Shown here in pieces: positions 9,848 to 21,500 of a stretch of DNA of 64,000 nucleotides. Made by a program: the position numbers and the translations under genes. The DNA lies in the NCBI GenBank assembly GCA_028015205.1, contig CM051514.1, positions 30,520,150 through 30,584,149 of the forward strand, in the 5' to 3' direction. Source of the stretch: Mytilisepta virgata (lineage: Eukaryota > Mollusca > Bivalvia > Mytilida > Mytilidae). A model generated the notes under the pieces. That model did not search any database. It worked only from the letters and a program-made list of their open reading frames with translations, and had not been told where the DNA came from. Every line of letters begins with the position of its first letter. Positions within the stretch are counted from its first letter, which is position 1.

Positions 9848-9870
9848 GCTTTATCGATATATATATTAAT
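9848..9870 (-). promoter_or_regulatory. TATA-like element upstream of signal-peptide exon
   Basis: On the minus strand TATATATATCGATAAAGC lies about 35-55 bp before the ATG at 9816. In this AT-rich DNA a TATA match is weak evidence alone; distance and strand favour it. Confidence 0.35.
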
Positions 9871-10086
9871 ATTAAATTTAATAAGCACATATGTTGGTTA
9901 AAAAAAATATCAATATATGAACATCAAAACAATTAGCTTTTTCCTATATATGTCATTTTTGTTATAATGTTGTGTTGTAAATTGTATGTTTGTAATTTTG
10001 ATTTCTGGGTGTAAATTCAAATAAAGATTATTATAATCAGATAAAACGTTGCTTTAACGTTCTACGTTTTGTCTGAATTTTTTCAG

Positions 10087-10554
10087 AAAATCGAGATTAG
10101 GGCTGAAACCGGGATAAAATCGCCATCTACAATCCTACAGGTATCCGAATATAAGACGTTTTCGTTGTCATATCAAAGGAAATCGTCGAATTCTATTTGC
10201 TGCTCAACGTCTCGAGCACCACGTCATAATAATAATATGTTCCCCGGGGTAATGGTTAGAAACGTCTGGGAATATGGGTTTTGTATCGACGCGTCATTGA
10301 CCAATACAGTTTGTATATTTACAGGAAAAAAATTCAATATTTACGAACATATTACTCAATCATTTAATTCAAACAAAGATTTTTGGATCTGTAATAACTT
10401 CCCCTTATTCCAGAAAATTAACATAAAAGCGCCGACTGAAATCGAATTAACCGTAAAAAGTTCAGTAGGGGATTCAGAGAACCAGTTGTTTTTTTTTAAT
10501 GTCATAACACGTACCTATTTAAATAATTACTCTGAATTCCTAAATCAACTATAA
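10087..10554 (+). CDS. Orphan ORF, possible exon, not recognised
   Basis: A 155-codon open stretch follows a good acceptor-like tract (TGAATTTTTTCAG at 10074-10086) and ends at a TAA; the first in-frame ATG is internal. It includes SYQRKSSNSICC, FPGVMVRNVWEYGF and NYSEFLNQL near the end. No membrane segment, signal peptide or known motif is visible. Codon use is less A/T-extreme than the flanks. It could be the last exon of a gene or a transposon ORF remnant. I cannot assign a function. Confidence 0.3.
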   Translation, partial: KIEIRAETGIKSPSTILQVSEYKTFSLSYQRKSSNSICCSTSRAPRHNNNMFPGVMVRNVWEYGFCIDASLTNTVCIFTGKKFNIYEHITQSFNSNKDFWICNNFPLFQKINIKAPTEIELTVKSSVGDSENQLFFFNVITRTYLNNYSEFLNQL

Positions 10555-10960
10555 CACCATGAACACACAAGACTATTTTTTTCCATTCAAAATATATGTT
10601 TTTCTTAGTGAGAGATGGGTCCGTCTCAACTACAACCTCCCCCCCACACCCCACACCCCTTTTTCGTCCCCCACCCCAGAACCGTTAGTGAAGTAGAAAA
10701 TATATCCAATACAATGAAACATACTTGTTGACATTATACAGAATATTTCGGTTCAGATGAGTATATAAAAATGTATATTATATAATAAAGTTATTTGTTT
10801 GCTTACAAAAAATTAAATTAATATATAAATATTTAATATCTTTCAATCTGTTACCAGGAAACACTAATGATTTTTGTCTTTATATTAATTTTAGTTGTTG
10901 ATGCGAAGCGCGAGGATATTTTTTTGATGTTCGGTGTACGTATGTACGGATGTACGAAAA
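10555..10960. other. Non-coding; C-rich tract then AT-rich
   Basis: A tract of CCCCCCACACCCC type at 10639-10675 is followed by AT-rich sequence. No gene supported. Confidence 0.5.
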
Positions 10961-10964
10961 GTGT

Positions 10965-11350
10965 CCGTGGCACAAAATTGACTTTTGTGTTAAATTTTCA
11001 CTTCTGTTTAACAAAACTCAATTTTGTCTACACAAAAAATGAACACAAAATTGAATTTTGTGACAAAATCTCAGTTTTGTATGCAAATTAGTTCACAGAA
11101 TCCAAACTAAACTAATTTGCATACAAAATTGACTTTTGTCGCCCAATTTTCAAATTAGGTAACAAAAGTAAAGTCTGTGATACAAAAATGAATTTTGTCA
11201 TGACAAAAGTAACTTTTGTCCACTGAAAGATAATTTGTATGACAAAATTTAAATTTGTAGTATGCTACAAAGTTTGTTAAACTGAACTCATTTTTGTTGA
11301 GCAAAACTCACTTTTGTCCGTAAAAAATTGAATTTCGAGTACAAAACCAC
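10965..11350. repeat. Array of short ACAAAA...TTTTGT palindromic motifs
   Basis: More than a dozen copies of ACAAAA or TTTTGT occur, often paired as ACAAAATTGACTTTTGT-like palindromes 15-20 bp long with irregular spacing (e.g. 10972-10988, 11050-11062, 11123-11140, 11184-11200). A longer inverted repeat around CAAACTAAACTAATTTGCAT (11103-11122) mirrors ATGCAAATTAGTT (11081-11093). Not a simple tandem repeat; unit spacing varies. Confidence 0.6.
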
Positions 11351-11640
11351 AAGAGTCCCATTCGGCGCCCCGTACGTAAAGGTAAAGGTAAGTTTTATTA
11401 GATGTAACCGGTGAGATCACGAACCGACGAATAATGATGACCGAACGTATTGGGAGCAGTGATTTTCATATTGGGTAAAGCTCATTAAAATCGAATAATC
11501 GACTTAAATACCCTTGACACCTCACAAAGGTTCCTTTATTAGAAAACAATGATAAAATACGAGCTTTCAATTATAAGCATAGATATATGACTATTTATTA
11601 ACTAGTTGTGTAAAATATGTTATAAATTGGCTATGCAATA
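11351..11640. other. Non-coding stretch
   Basis: Begins with a short GGTAAAGGTAA repeat at ~11380. Nothing else recognised. Confidence 0.4.
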
Positions 11641-11659
11641 CTAAATGTCAAAAACTAAT

Positions 11660-11757
11660 AACAAACAAAAAACTGGACCAATACGGATTATAGCCTCAAT
11701 ATGTATATCAGGCCGGAAAAACAGGACCAATACGAGTTTTAGCCTCAATATGGAAAT
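11660..11757. repeat. Two-copy ~60-bp direct repeat
   Basis: The segment ACTGGACCAATACGGATTAT...GCCTCAATATG is followed by a diverged copy with ACAGGACCAATACGAGTTTT...GCCTCAATATG about 51 bp later. Confidence 0.5.
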
Positions 11758-11770
11758 ATGAGCCAGAAAA

Positions 11771-12108
11771 TTATACATTTTTTAAAGTAAAATGAGATTT
11801 TATAAAATAAATACTTACCATCATAAATTCTGAGTATACCATTTGCGCATGTCAGCAACAGCCGGAATCCCCAAAACTAAAAATAGCTATTATATGGTAT
11901 CACCCAAGCACCTGTGTGAACCCCAAACCTCTATACATCCATTATATTTCCCCAAAAGGCAAGCATGTAGGGAAAAAAGGGGACGAAGGGGAGGCTGGGA
12001 GGGACCTTTAATTTATGATGGTAAGTATTTATTTTATAAAATCTCATTTTACTTTAAAAATGTATAATTTTATCGTAATAAATACGTTACCATCATAAAT
12101 TCTGAGTA
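11771..12108. repeat. Inverted repeats resembling DIRS termini / internal complementary region
   Basis: The segment at 11771-11827 is the reverse complement of 12011-12067 (about 57 bp, near perfect; includes CATTTTACTTT and TTTATGATGGTAAG). A third copy of the core TTACCATCATAAATTCTGAG is at 12087-12106, in the same orientation as the copy at 11815-11834. These lie just past the end of the tyrosine-recombinase fragment, where DIRS elements carry inverted terminal repeats and an internal complementary region. Confidence 0.6.
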
Positions 12109-12116
12109 AATTGAAT

Positions 12117-12740
12117 CTAACGCAAAGCTGAATCCCCTGAACCCGAAGATGCAGGTGGAAAATTAATTCTTTGCGCAGCAACAATAGGTCCCAAGGAAAA
12201 CAGGCTTTGAGCTTGGGAAGCCATATATTTCAGATAATGGGTTATGAAGGAATTTTCATTCCTCCAAAAACCTGCAGAAAGTACCTCATCAATTGAGGCA
12301 TGATTGAAAAGGGCCCAAGATGTAGAAATAGCTCTAACATCATGAGCCTTGACATTAAAACTGTCCAGAAGGGCTTCATCAGAAATCTCATATGCTAGGC
12401 GGATAGTCCTGCTGATCCAGGAAGAGATAGTTTTGACTGATAAATCAATAACCCCTTTTTTAAAAGGGATAAAGAGTCTAGAGTTACGAGATGAGCGTAA
12501 ACTTAATGTCCTCTGCAAATAAATAGATAAGATTCGAACAGGATAAAGCAAGCTTGAATCAGAATCTGGAGATAGAGCAGGAATTACAACCGGCTCAGCT
12601 CCTCTAAGTGGCAGTTGATTCCTTGCCATAAAGACTGGGTCGGTTAATAAGGTGACTGAGGACTTGTCCCTTGAAAAACGGAGACAAGCTTCTGATACCG
12701 AACAAGAGGCTCTCAAGAGCCTGAATCGCTCACCTGGCAA
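12117..12740 (-). pseudogene. DIRS tyrosine recombinase, C-terminal fragment
   Basis: A 207-codon ORF on the minus strand. His133-x-x-Arg136 (KAHDVRAISTSWA), Trp159 (AGFWRNENSF) and Tyr169 (THYLK) are the second half of a tyrosine-recombinase site in the DIRS style. The N-terminal core-binding region and the first catalytic Arg are not present, so it is 5' truncated. It is a different lineage from the recombinase at 7905-8907: the SWALFNHASIDEVL segment is classical DIRS1-like, the other Ngaro-like. The ORF is open, which suggests a fairly recent remnant. Confidence 0.75.
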
Positions 12741-13000
12741 ACAATGACTATAAACTAAATTAATATATTAATGTTTTTTTGTAAATTAAACTGAGTATTT
12801 AAGGTCACATAAAATGCTGAAAATACCTTTAAAAGCCTTTCAAGAACCTCTGGAAAGAAATGGGCATGAGTTCTCCCTATGCTTGATTAAGATACAGTCA
12901 TGGTCAATCTGATGATTCACAATACAAAATACAAGCTTTATTTCATCTTCAAATACAAGTATAAATCTTTTGGTCTATATTTTGTCTTCGTTTTTAAAAT
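12741..13000. other. Non-coding, nothing recognised
   Basis: AT-rich sequence between the recombinase fragment and the repeat region that follows. No motif supported. Confidence 0.4.
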
Positions 13001-15017
13001 GTTTGAAAGAAGTTATGTAAAAATTGTGGGTTAAGGCTTTTTATTGTACTTGAAAAGGAAATATTGCAGGAACAATCATGCTAAGTTTCATCCAAATCCC
13101 CTAGTAGTTTCAGAGGAGAAGATGTTTGAAAATTTGTTAACAACGATGATGACAGACACCAAGTGATGGCAATTAAAAGCTCACATATTATGAAGTTTAA
13201 TCATTGTTATACAACATTCTCATCATCGCCATTCACTAAGGATACCATGTTTACTTTAAAAACCAAATATTGTTGAAATCCGAGCAAGTGTAAAAAATGG
13301 CGGGAAAATGGCAGCCATTTTAAAAATGGCCGTCCAAAACAAACTTTCATCATCACCATTCAATTCGGCATACCATGTTTGCCATCAAAGTAGCTTTCAT
13401 CTTCATTTTATTTCTATAATTCAGGAAAAAATAGCAAAAAACAGCATTTTGACTCCTATGTTCTATTTTTAGTAAGGGCGGACATGTTTTTCGACCAATC
13501 CAAAATCCAAGCATTAACTTTTTGCAGGATACCCTAAGGAACAATCTTACCAAGTTTCATTTGATTTTGAATAGTAGTTTCAGAGAATAAGATTTTTGAA
13601 ATAATAACATAAAAAAAAGCCAAAAATGTCAAAAAGGGCAATAACTCTAACATCAGTTGACAGATTTTCACGAAAATCAGCACACAGGTAGCTCTCATCA
13701 TGCTGAACACTTTCAACCTGCCAGAATTTGCCGTAACCTGATGATTTTTGAGATATTTGCGAAAAACTGTTGTTTGACCCCTATGTTCTATTTTTAGTAA
13801 CAGTGGCCATGTTTTTCGACGGATCAAAAATCGAAGCATAAACTTTGTGCAGGATACCCTAAGGAACAATCATGCTAAGTTTTGTACAAATCCATTCAGT
13901 AGTTTCAGAGGAGAAGATTTTTGAAATAATAACATAAAAACTCATTTACACGCAATCAAAAGCTTTTTTTTCATTTTCTACAGTTTGTCATCTATAAGGC
14001 ATCAACAGTTATTTTGACATTTAAGGGACAAAACTTTAACTCCTAAAGGGCTCATTTGAACATTTTGCAAACTAAGGGAAATGCTGTGAAAATGGTCAAT
14101 TTTGATGTTCTAAGGGGAATAACTCCTAAAAGGAATGATCATACAACTTAATAAGTACAAATTTCAAAAAAAATCAAGAAAAAGGGCAATAACTCCTACA
14201 TGGGTGGTTACATCTTCTTCAAAATTTCAAAGCAGGTAGATCTTGAGGTGTTGAACACTTTAGCTTCCCATCAGAATTTTGATATCTGTCACCATTTTTG
14301 AGTTATTTGCAAAAAACTGCAATTTACCCCTATGTTCTATTTTTAGCCATGGCAGCCATGTTTTTTTACAAATCAAAAATCCAAACGATAGTTTAGTAGC
14401 ACTCATGCCAAGGAACAACTACACTAAGTTTGGTTGCAATTAAACTTATGGTGTAAGAGGAGTTAACGATTTTATTACAATGAATAAAGACTGCAAAAAT
14501 GGTCAATTTTGACGATCTAAGGGGAATAACTCCTAAAAGGAACGAACCTACAACTTCGATCCTGTTACAAATTTTGTAGATCTTTGTGTGCCTAACAATA
14601 TGAAATTTAAATTTTTCAAATTTCCTTTATAGTATCCAAGATATTGAGCTTAAGTGCAAAATTTGGAAAAAATGCAGAAAAAGGGCAATAACTCCTACAT
14701 GGGTCGTTGGATCTTCTTCAAAATTTCAGGGCAGGTAGATCTTGAGGTGCTGATCACTTTTACCCTGCCAGAATTTTGATATCTGTGACCGTTTCTGACT
14801 TATTTGCAAAAAACTGTGATTTACCCCTATGTTCTATTTTTAGCCATGACGGCCATGTTTTTATACGAATAAAAAATCCAAACAATAGATTTGTAGCACC
14901 CATACCAATTAATAACTGTACCAAGTTTGGTTGCAGTTGGACTTATGGTGTTGGAGGAGTTAACGTTTGAAAAAGTTAACGGACGACGGACGGACGGACG
15001 ACGGACGCCAAGTGATA
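13000..15017. repeat. Degenerate interspersed-repeat region ending in GGACG repeats
   Basis: Recurring blocks: CCTATGTTCTATTTTTAG (13456, 13783, 14329, 14826), GGGCAATAACTCCTA-type (13635, 14185, 14685) and GGCAGGTAGATCTTGAGGTG-type (14234, 14730). The right end is GGACGACGGACGGACGGACG then CCAAGTGATAG (14981-15017). A similar end, ACACCAAGTGATGGC, is at 13155-13169. I recognise this as a common bivalve non-autonomous repeat type; superfamily not assigned. Short ORFs here are chance. Confidence 0.6.
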
Positions 15018-15376
15018 GTGTAACGGGGTCATCTTTTGACTAAAACAATGACTCTCTAGGGTTTCCATATTTTATTGATGTCAGTAATAATAACCAAAAA
15101 AAAACACCCTACAATATACATAGCATTCATAAATACTAAATTGATACAAGTTAATCACACACAATATAAAATAACACAAATACGGCAAAAGGGCGATAAC
15201 TATGTTTAATAACAGTTACGCTAAATTGTATTAAAACTAAATCGTAATTGTATGTTTGCACTGCATGTGCATATTTCAACTATTAATGTCGTTTATAACT
15301 TGCAAAATAACTATAGTATAGTAATCATCAATCAATCGACATTAAACTATGCATCAATCCATGTGATTAATAAAAT
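15018..15376. other. Non-coding left flank
   Basis: AT-rich, no gene. It differs from the 63.6-kb junction, so it lies outside the tandem duplication. Confidence 0.5.
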
Positions 15377-15510
15377 GCAAATATGTAAATACGCATATTC
15401 AATATTATTGAACACGTGACATGACTATAAATATATAAATTACTATTACCATATAAAATACGTCACGGACTAAAAATAGAAACTACAAACATGAAAAATA
15501 GCACTGAATA
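15377..15510 (+). repeat. Left flank segment, direct-repeat copy 1
   Basis: 134 bp starting GCAAATATGTAAATACGC and ending CACTGAATA. It recurs at 63,619-63,745 with a 7-bp length difference (AAACATGAAAAATAG against AAAAATAG) and at least one substitution. In both places it leads straight into the TAGTATCGTC terminus. Confidence 0.9.
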
Positions 15511-16178
15511 TAGTATCGTCAAGTGACCCCAAGTCCTCAATAAAAGAGCTCCACTAGGAACGGTAACTCTTGTAAAAATATTGTGTTTCCGGTTAGTGAA
15601 GCGAGACAATTCACCAGGCATTACACGATTTTCCGGTTACCTGTACAGCAAGCAGCACGAAGTTTTATCGAGCACCAAATTTTTACTTTTTAAAGTTGTT
15701 ATTCACCCACAAGCACCGTTTTTATAGTAGTTTTTAGTGATGAGACAATCCTTTTAGTGTTTTAAACGAACTATTGACTTTTAATTTGTACATACACGTC
15801 CTACCTATCCAACTATATATGTGATTTTATCAGCGAGACGACCTCCATTTTTAACAAAAAAAAAAAAACAAAATGGCGAACTTTTAGCCAAGAGATTTTT
15901 ATAGACTTTTAACTTGTTTTAACTAGCGTTGATGTGAAGGCATATCAGGACTTTTGCTGGTCTGAGAATATATAATCATCATATAATCGTTGCTGTTTTT
16001 AAATTTTTGTTAAAAATTCGTAATAATAATTTTATAAAACATTAAAGCTGAACAATTGTGATAGACTACTTGCCATTCTCTCCATTGTTACATCAAGATA
16101 TATATCTTAGTAGAACTTAATACCTACAGTCAGTTATCTTAATAAACAATAAACTTGTCTGTCTGTCAATAATTCAAA

Positions 16179-18560
16179 ATGGAAGTCACAGAAAAAAGGA
16201 CTATTAGGAAATGTGCATCGACAAGCTCTTTAGGTGCACAACATTCAACACACGTCCTTAGGTCATATAATCTAAATCACCAAAAAGCTTTAGAGAAAAA
16301 GAAAGTGAGTTGTGATAAAGAACATGTGGTATCAGAATTGAAGGCTAATAACTTGGTTATTGAATTTAGTACTTCAACATATGAACTTTTCAAAACTTTG
16401 CTACATCAACTCTTGGCAAAAAGTACTTCTTATAAACCTAAAACAACGGAGGGTGTTGACTATCAAAATGCTGTAGTAGACTCATGTATAAAAGTATACA
16501 ATAGACTGAGAGATGGTTCTATGGGTAGAACACTTAAATTTGTAATCAACCTCCATCACACTTCCTCTAGAGTAGTTGTTAATGGAAACAGAGTAGATCT
16601 ATTTGTATCTGATATTTATGGAGACTTATGTGCAAAACTATCCACACATTATGAGGATTTGTCTGTTATAAATAAGGGCATATTTGACACTATTGATCTT
16701 ACATCCATTTCTAAGACCAAAGAACAACAAAATCATAATGAAACCCAGAAGGATAACAATTTAGGGCTTCCATACTGTCAAACGTCATCAAGCAATCTGG
16801 TAGAAAACCCTTGTCTAACAAATGGCCCACTCAAGGCACCTACAATGGTCACATCTTGTAATGAAAGTACTGGTACTTCATCCGATAGTGCTCAAGATAC
16901 TATAACAATTATAAAAAACAACAGTGTATCTGCCATACAGGATTCCATACATGTACCTTTATGTATTTGTCCCCTATGTAATCAGGAGGCAGGTGAAAAT
17001 ACTATTGAATATGGTCAATGTGAGGAATGGATTCATTTTTCATGTGGGAACATTAATAACCCGTCATCCATGATGGACAAGGACTATGTATGTCCAGTTT
17101 GCTCAGACAATCTAATATATGCTCCAAGGCAATCGCCTGATAAAATGTCATCGCACTCAAATGATATTAACTCTGAAAATTCCAAAACATATGCTATAAA
17201 CAGGAAAAGATCAGTCTCGGATAGTTTAACAATCATTACCATGAATCCTGACACTTTAGACGACAGCAAAAATATGGGACCTAGTCCCAACAAACAAAAC
17301 TGTCTCACAAGTGACACTTTAGATGTAAGCAAAAATATGGGACCCAGTCCCAACAATCAAAACTGTCTCTCAAGTGATAAAAACAAAGATTTAATGGAGC
17401 CAAAACAACCTGAGGGGCCTAAGTCAAAGTATAAGAAACAACCCATCAGACAAAACTATAAACCAAATCGTGACAATTCTATTGAAAAGGCTTATATTGG
17501 CCAACTAGAAAGTGAAATTGACAGATTGCGATCAACGGTTGAATTATTTCAAAAATCCCAACAAAAGGGTATGTGTACTGAAAAACCTTCACTGGAACAA
17601 CCAATTAGCAACAACTCTTATTACATCAGAGAACAACAATCAGTAGGTCCATCTCATTTTGAACAAACAACTGCTCACCTTACAAACATTGAAATAAAAT
17701 TTCTAGAACAAAGAATGAGATCAATGGAGACCCACATGTCACAGAGCATGCAAATCATACAATTACAACAAACACAACTTATGATGCAAGTGCAGGCTCA
17801 GCAACATCAACAAAACATGTATCATATGCAAACGTATCAACACCTTCCGCCAAAGCCACCGGCGTATGTTCACATGCAGCCAGTCCATCCGCTTCATACC
17901 AACATTAATCAACATGGTTTCCACCCAAATTATAGGATGATCAACCCACACATCCATAGTCAATTTGCACAACCTATGCAACTTCAAAACAATGTGATTG
18001 GTCAGCCACACGTAAATAGACACTTTATACATCCTGGACACTACAATCAAGGGGTAAATAACTCAAACCATAGATACTCCACAGTACAGGAAGTACAACA
18101 TAGCCATAGATCTCAAGGTACAAATCCAATCAAACGACTCATGCAGGCTTATACAAAACAACAATATAAATCTGAGGAAAAACCAGCAAAAATAGATGTG
18201 AGATATAACAAAACAATAGATCAAACACCAGATATTCATGACATAGAACAAGCAGATATCAGCCACTCAGGACAAAATTCCTTAGATTTAGATACAAATG
18301 TTCCTTTAGAAAGGAAGTTGTTAACACTGCAAGAAAACATGCTGGATGAAACTCACAAGCCTGATATACACAACTCATTCTCAATTCATGATAATAATCA
18401 AAGGGAGGTAATTACTGTTGAAGCCGATGTGCACACAAACACTTGCAACTCAGGAAAAGACCATACTAATGCTTCCAACCATTTTTTAGAAACAACTCTG
18501 TCACGCAAGAAACCGCCAGAACTCCTACTTATAGAGGAAGTGATCTCAAATCGGGATTAA
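16179..18560 (+). CDS. LINE ORF1 protein with PHD zinc finger
   Basis: 793 aa from ATG 16,179 (context AAAATGG). Residues ~40-200 form a structured domain with LLHQLLAKST and LKFVINLHHT. A PHD finger spans residues 264-308 (CPLC, then CEEWIHFSCG, then YVCPVC), giving the C4HC3 order. After it a 24-residue segment with DTLDxSKNMGPSPN is duplicated (residues ~352-390). Then come a short coiled-coil-like segment (~445-470) and a Q/H/M-rich tract (~515-650). The role is RNA binding and RNP assembly for target-primed reverse transcription. PHD-bearing ORF1 is known in CR1/L2-type LINEs. It ends directly before the endonuclease reading frame. Confidence 0.85.
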   Translation: MEVTEKRTIRKCASTSSLGAQHSTHVLRSYNLNHQKALEKKKVSCDKEHVVSELKANNLVIEFSTSTYELFKTLLHQLLAKSTSYKPKTTEGVDYQNAVVDSCIKVYNRLRDGSMGRTLKFVINLHHTSSRVVVNGNRVDLFVSDIYGDLCAKLSTHYEDLSVINKGIFDTIDLTSISKTKEQQNHNETQKDNNLGLPYCQTSSSNLVENPCLTNGPLKAPTMVTSCNESTGTSSDSAQDTITIIKNNSVSAIQDSIHVPLCICPLCNQEAGENTIEYGQCEEWIHFSCGNINNPSSMMDKDYVCPVCSDNLIYAPRQSPDKMSSHSNDINSENSKTYAINRKRSVSDSLTIITMNPDTLDDSKNMGPSPNKQNCLTSDTLDVSKNMGPSPNNQNCLSSDKNKDLMEPKQPEGPKSKYKKQPIRQNYKPNRDNSIEKAYIGQLESEIDRLRSTVELFQKSQQKGMCTEKPSLEQPISNNSYYIREQQSVGPSHFEQTTAHLTNIEIKFLEQRMRSMETHMSQSMQIIQLQQTQLMMQVQAQQHQQNMYHMQTYQHLPPKPPAYVHMQPVHPLHTNINQHGFHPNYRMINPHIHSQFAQPMQLQNNVIGQPHVNRHFIHPGHYNQGVNNSNHRYSTVQEVQHSHRSQGTNPIKRLMQAYTKQQYKSEEKPAKIDVRYNKTIDQTPDIHDIEQADISHSGQNSLDLDTNVPLERKLLTLQENMLDETHKPDIHNSFSIHDNNQREVITVEADVHTNTCNSGKDHTNASNHFLETTLSRKKPPELLLIEEVISNRD

Positions 18561-21500
18561 AATTAGCAACTTGTAACATCGAAGGCATTTCTTCAAATTC
18601 TGCCTTCTCAGACTTTTTGGGCTCAAATTATGATATCATATGTATTCAAGAGCACTGGCTCTATGACTTTCAAGTGCATAATTTCGACAAATTCTTCCAA
18701 GATAAAGTATCTTTTGTTCGTTGTTCAGACACCTATGAACAGATTTCTGGATTCAACTTGCCAAGAGGGAAAGGGGGTGTAGGAATTGTATGGTCGTCTT
18801 CAATTGCTGGTAAAGTCACTAAACTTGATGAAGGAAATGAAAGAATCATTGGAATTTTAATCAACTCAGATCCAAAGATATGTCTTATTTGTGTATACCT
18901 CCCAACGAACAATGCGTCGGTCAACTCTGTTGTGGAATACGGAGAATGTCTCGATATTTTAGATTTTATAATAAACAACTATAGTGATACCCATAGAATT
19001 GTAATAGCCGGTGACCTGAACGGAACACTTCTGGAGCCTAGGGCTGGTAATAAACATGACGTGTGCATTCATTCGTTTGTTAGGGACCACAAACTTATTG
19101 TGTCAGCAGCAACAAAACACACATTTATGCAACACTCCGGGGCTGGATCCTCACAAATTGATTACATCTTATCTTCACACAAAGATCTGATACAGGATTA
19201 CATTATTCATGAAAAGCGTGCCACAAATCTCTCTAGCCATACCATTGTGTCTGCTGTTATTAACATAAACATTGCCTCAATTCAAAGACCGAGCCGACAG
19301 TCTTCAGCAATTTGGAAATATCAATGGCAGAAAATTGATATCTATACTTTTCAGAATACTCTTCGTCTTGAACTTGAAAACAGTTATAACAAAATAAGCT
19401 CAGATCCAACTATTGAAATATTAATGTCAATCTTGCAAAAAGCCACAAAAGCATCAACGCCAAGGAAGATTATCTATCTTAAAGGCCCAAAGTGGAAGGC
19501 CTCACCAGCAGCGAGAATTTTGATAACCAACTGTCACAAATTGTACAGAGAGTGGTGTGAAAAAGGAAAGCCAGAGGGCCCACTTAAACAACAAAAAATT
19601 ACTGCTCAAAGAGAGCTTCGTCGTCAATTCCGCTTGGAAAAATATACGGACAGACAAGATCTCTATAATCAAATTATGGAAAATCCTAGCACTGAATTGT
19701 TCCACCGCTTAATTCGAAGGAACAGAGGGAAGACAGTAGTTAAAACACCTTATTTACAAGAGGGCAACAATGAAGTGAATGACCCAGACGAACAGAGAGG
19801 ATGTTTTTTGAAATATTTTGAAGAATTAGCAATCCCAAAGGACAATGGGTATGATGAAAAATATCTTGAGCTCTGCACTATCCGTCATAAACTCATAACT
19901 GAATTTTGTAATAGCTCTGATGACCCGCTGAAACCATTTACTGAAGTGGAAATTCAAAATGGCATAAAACATTTACATACTGGTAAAGCTACTGACGAAT
20001 TTGAGATATGCTCAGAACAATTGAAAGCCTCTGGGGACATTTTGTTACCAAGTATCACAACAACATTTAATTCTATTTTAAGCCTCGGTAGCTTTCCAGA
20101 AACATTAAAGTCTGGAATACTTACACCAATTTTGAAAAAACTGAAAGATCCTTCGATTCTGGATAATTATAGAGGTATAACTGTAACGCCGGTCTTCACC
20201 AAACTTTTTGAATCTGTGCTATTACCAAAAATTGAAAAACATTTTGAAAACAAACAGAGTCCACTTCAATTCGGTTTCACGAAAGGAGTTTCCATGATCT
20301 TAGCAGCACTAATAGTCTCCGAAGCAAAATGCGAGAGCACACTTACACCATTAAGTCCATTATGTCTCATCACTGTTGATAGTATGAAAGCGTTTGATGT
20401 TGTCAACCATGTAATTGTTTTGGATAAGTTGTATGAAATAGGAGTCCACCCTAAAATCTGGTCAATCGTTAGAGATCTATATGATGGTATGACCTCAAAA
20501 GTCAGATGGGCCGGTGCAATAAGTCCGAAATTTAATATATTACAGGGAGTGAGACAAGGTGGCATTTTATCTCCACTACTGTATAAAATTTATAACAACA
20601 ATTTACTGCTGGAATTACAGGAAACAAGGCTAGGTTTCAGGATGGGCAATGTTTATCTGGGATGTCCTACATGTGCGGACGATATCGCTCTCTTGTCTTC
20701 AAATCCAAACGAATTACAATGTATGTTATCAACCTTACATAGACATGCTGTGCAAGACAGAGTCTCAATCCACCCCAAAAAGACCAAAGCAGTGGTATTT
20801 AGTAAATCAAACAGTATTAAGTCTACATTATCTTGGAAACTTGGTGACTCCGATATTTCGCCATCCAATCAAACTGTGCATTTGGGAATTCTTAGATCTG
20901 AGCTTAAAGAAAATAATCTGAATTTAGAGGATCGTATTAGTTTAGCAAGGAGGACTATGTATGCATTGATTACCACAGGACTACATGGCTCGAACGGAAT
21001 CAATCCCATTGTTGCCTACAAAATTTATCAGTCTTACATACTGCCAAAGCTTCTGTTTGGGCTAGAAGTGTTGCCACTGAACAAATCACAAATAGACATT
21101 TTAAGGAAATTTCATATTTCAAATTTACGTCGATTCCAATCATTGCCGACACGTACAGCAACAGAAATAGTTTACTTATTACTTGGTGCATTGCCTGTAG
21201 AAGCAGAGTTGCATAAAAGACACTTAAGCCTTCTATATAACATTATTTCCTGTAATAACTCTACTCTGAAGAACCTCATGATGAGACAATTGGCTGTAAA
21301 CGGTGAAAATCAAGAAAGCTTTTTTGGTCGAATACAGGATATTCTTGAACAGTACAAGTTGCCGAAAATTTATACACTAATGGCAGAACAACCTTCAAAA
21401 TTAGCGTTCAAACATCAATGTAAAAGTGCAATTCAGAAAACATGGACTAATATACTAGTGGATGAGTCTGTCAAAAAATCAACTCTGAAATATATCAATA

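Noticed and set aside
10867..11091. ORF with a hydrophobic N-terminus (MIFVFILILVV) as a secreted protein
   Set aside because: Its body is made of the ACAAAA/TTTTGT palindromic repeats; the hydrophobic start is an A/T-composition effect.
11843..12067. ORF at 11,843 as a gene
   Set aside because: It lies across the DIRS-type inverted repeats and its composition is that of the repeat.
13353..14970. Several ORFs at 13,353-14,970
   Set aside because: All fall in the interspersed repeat region, similar in several copies and without a protein motif.
16179..18560. Host chromatin protein with a PHD finger
   Set aside because: It sits directly ahead of an endonuclease-RT ORF inside a single insertion bounded by a target duplication, so it is LINE ORF1.
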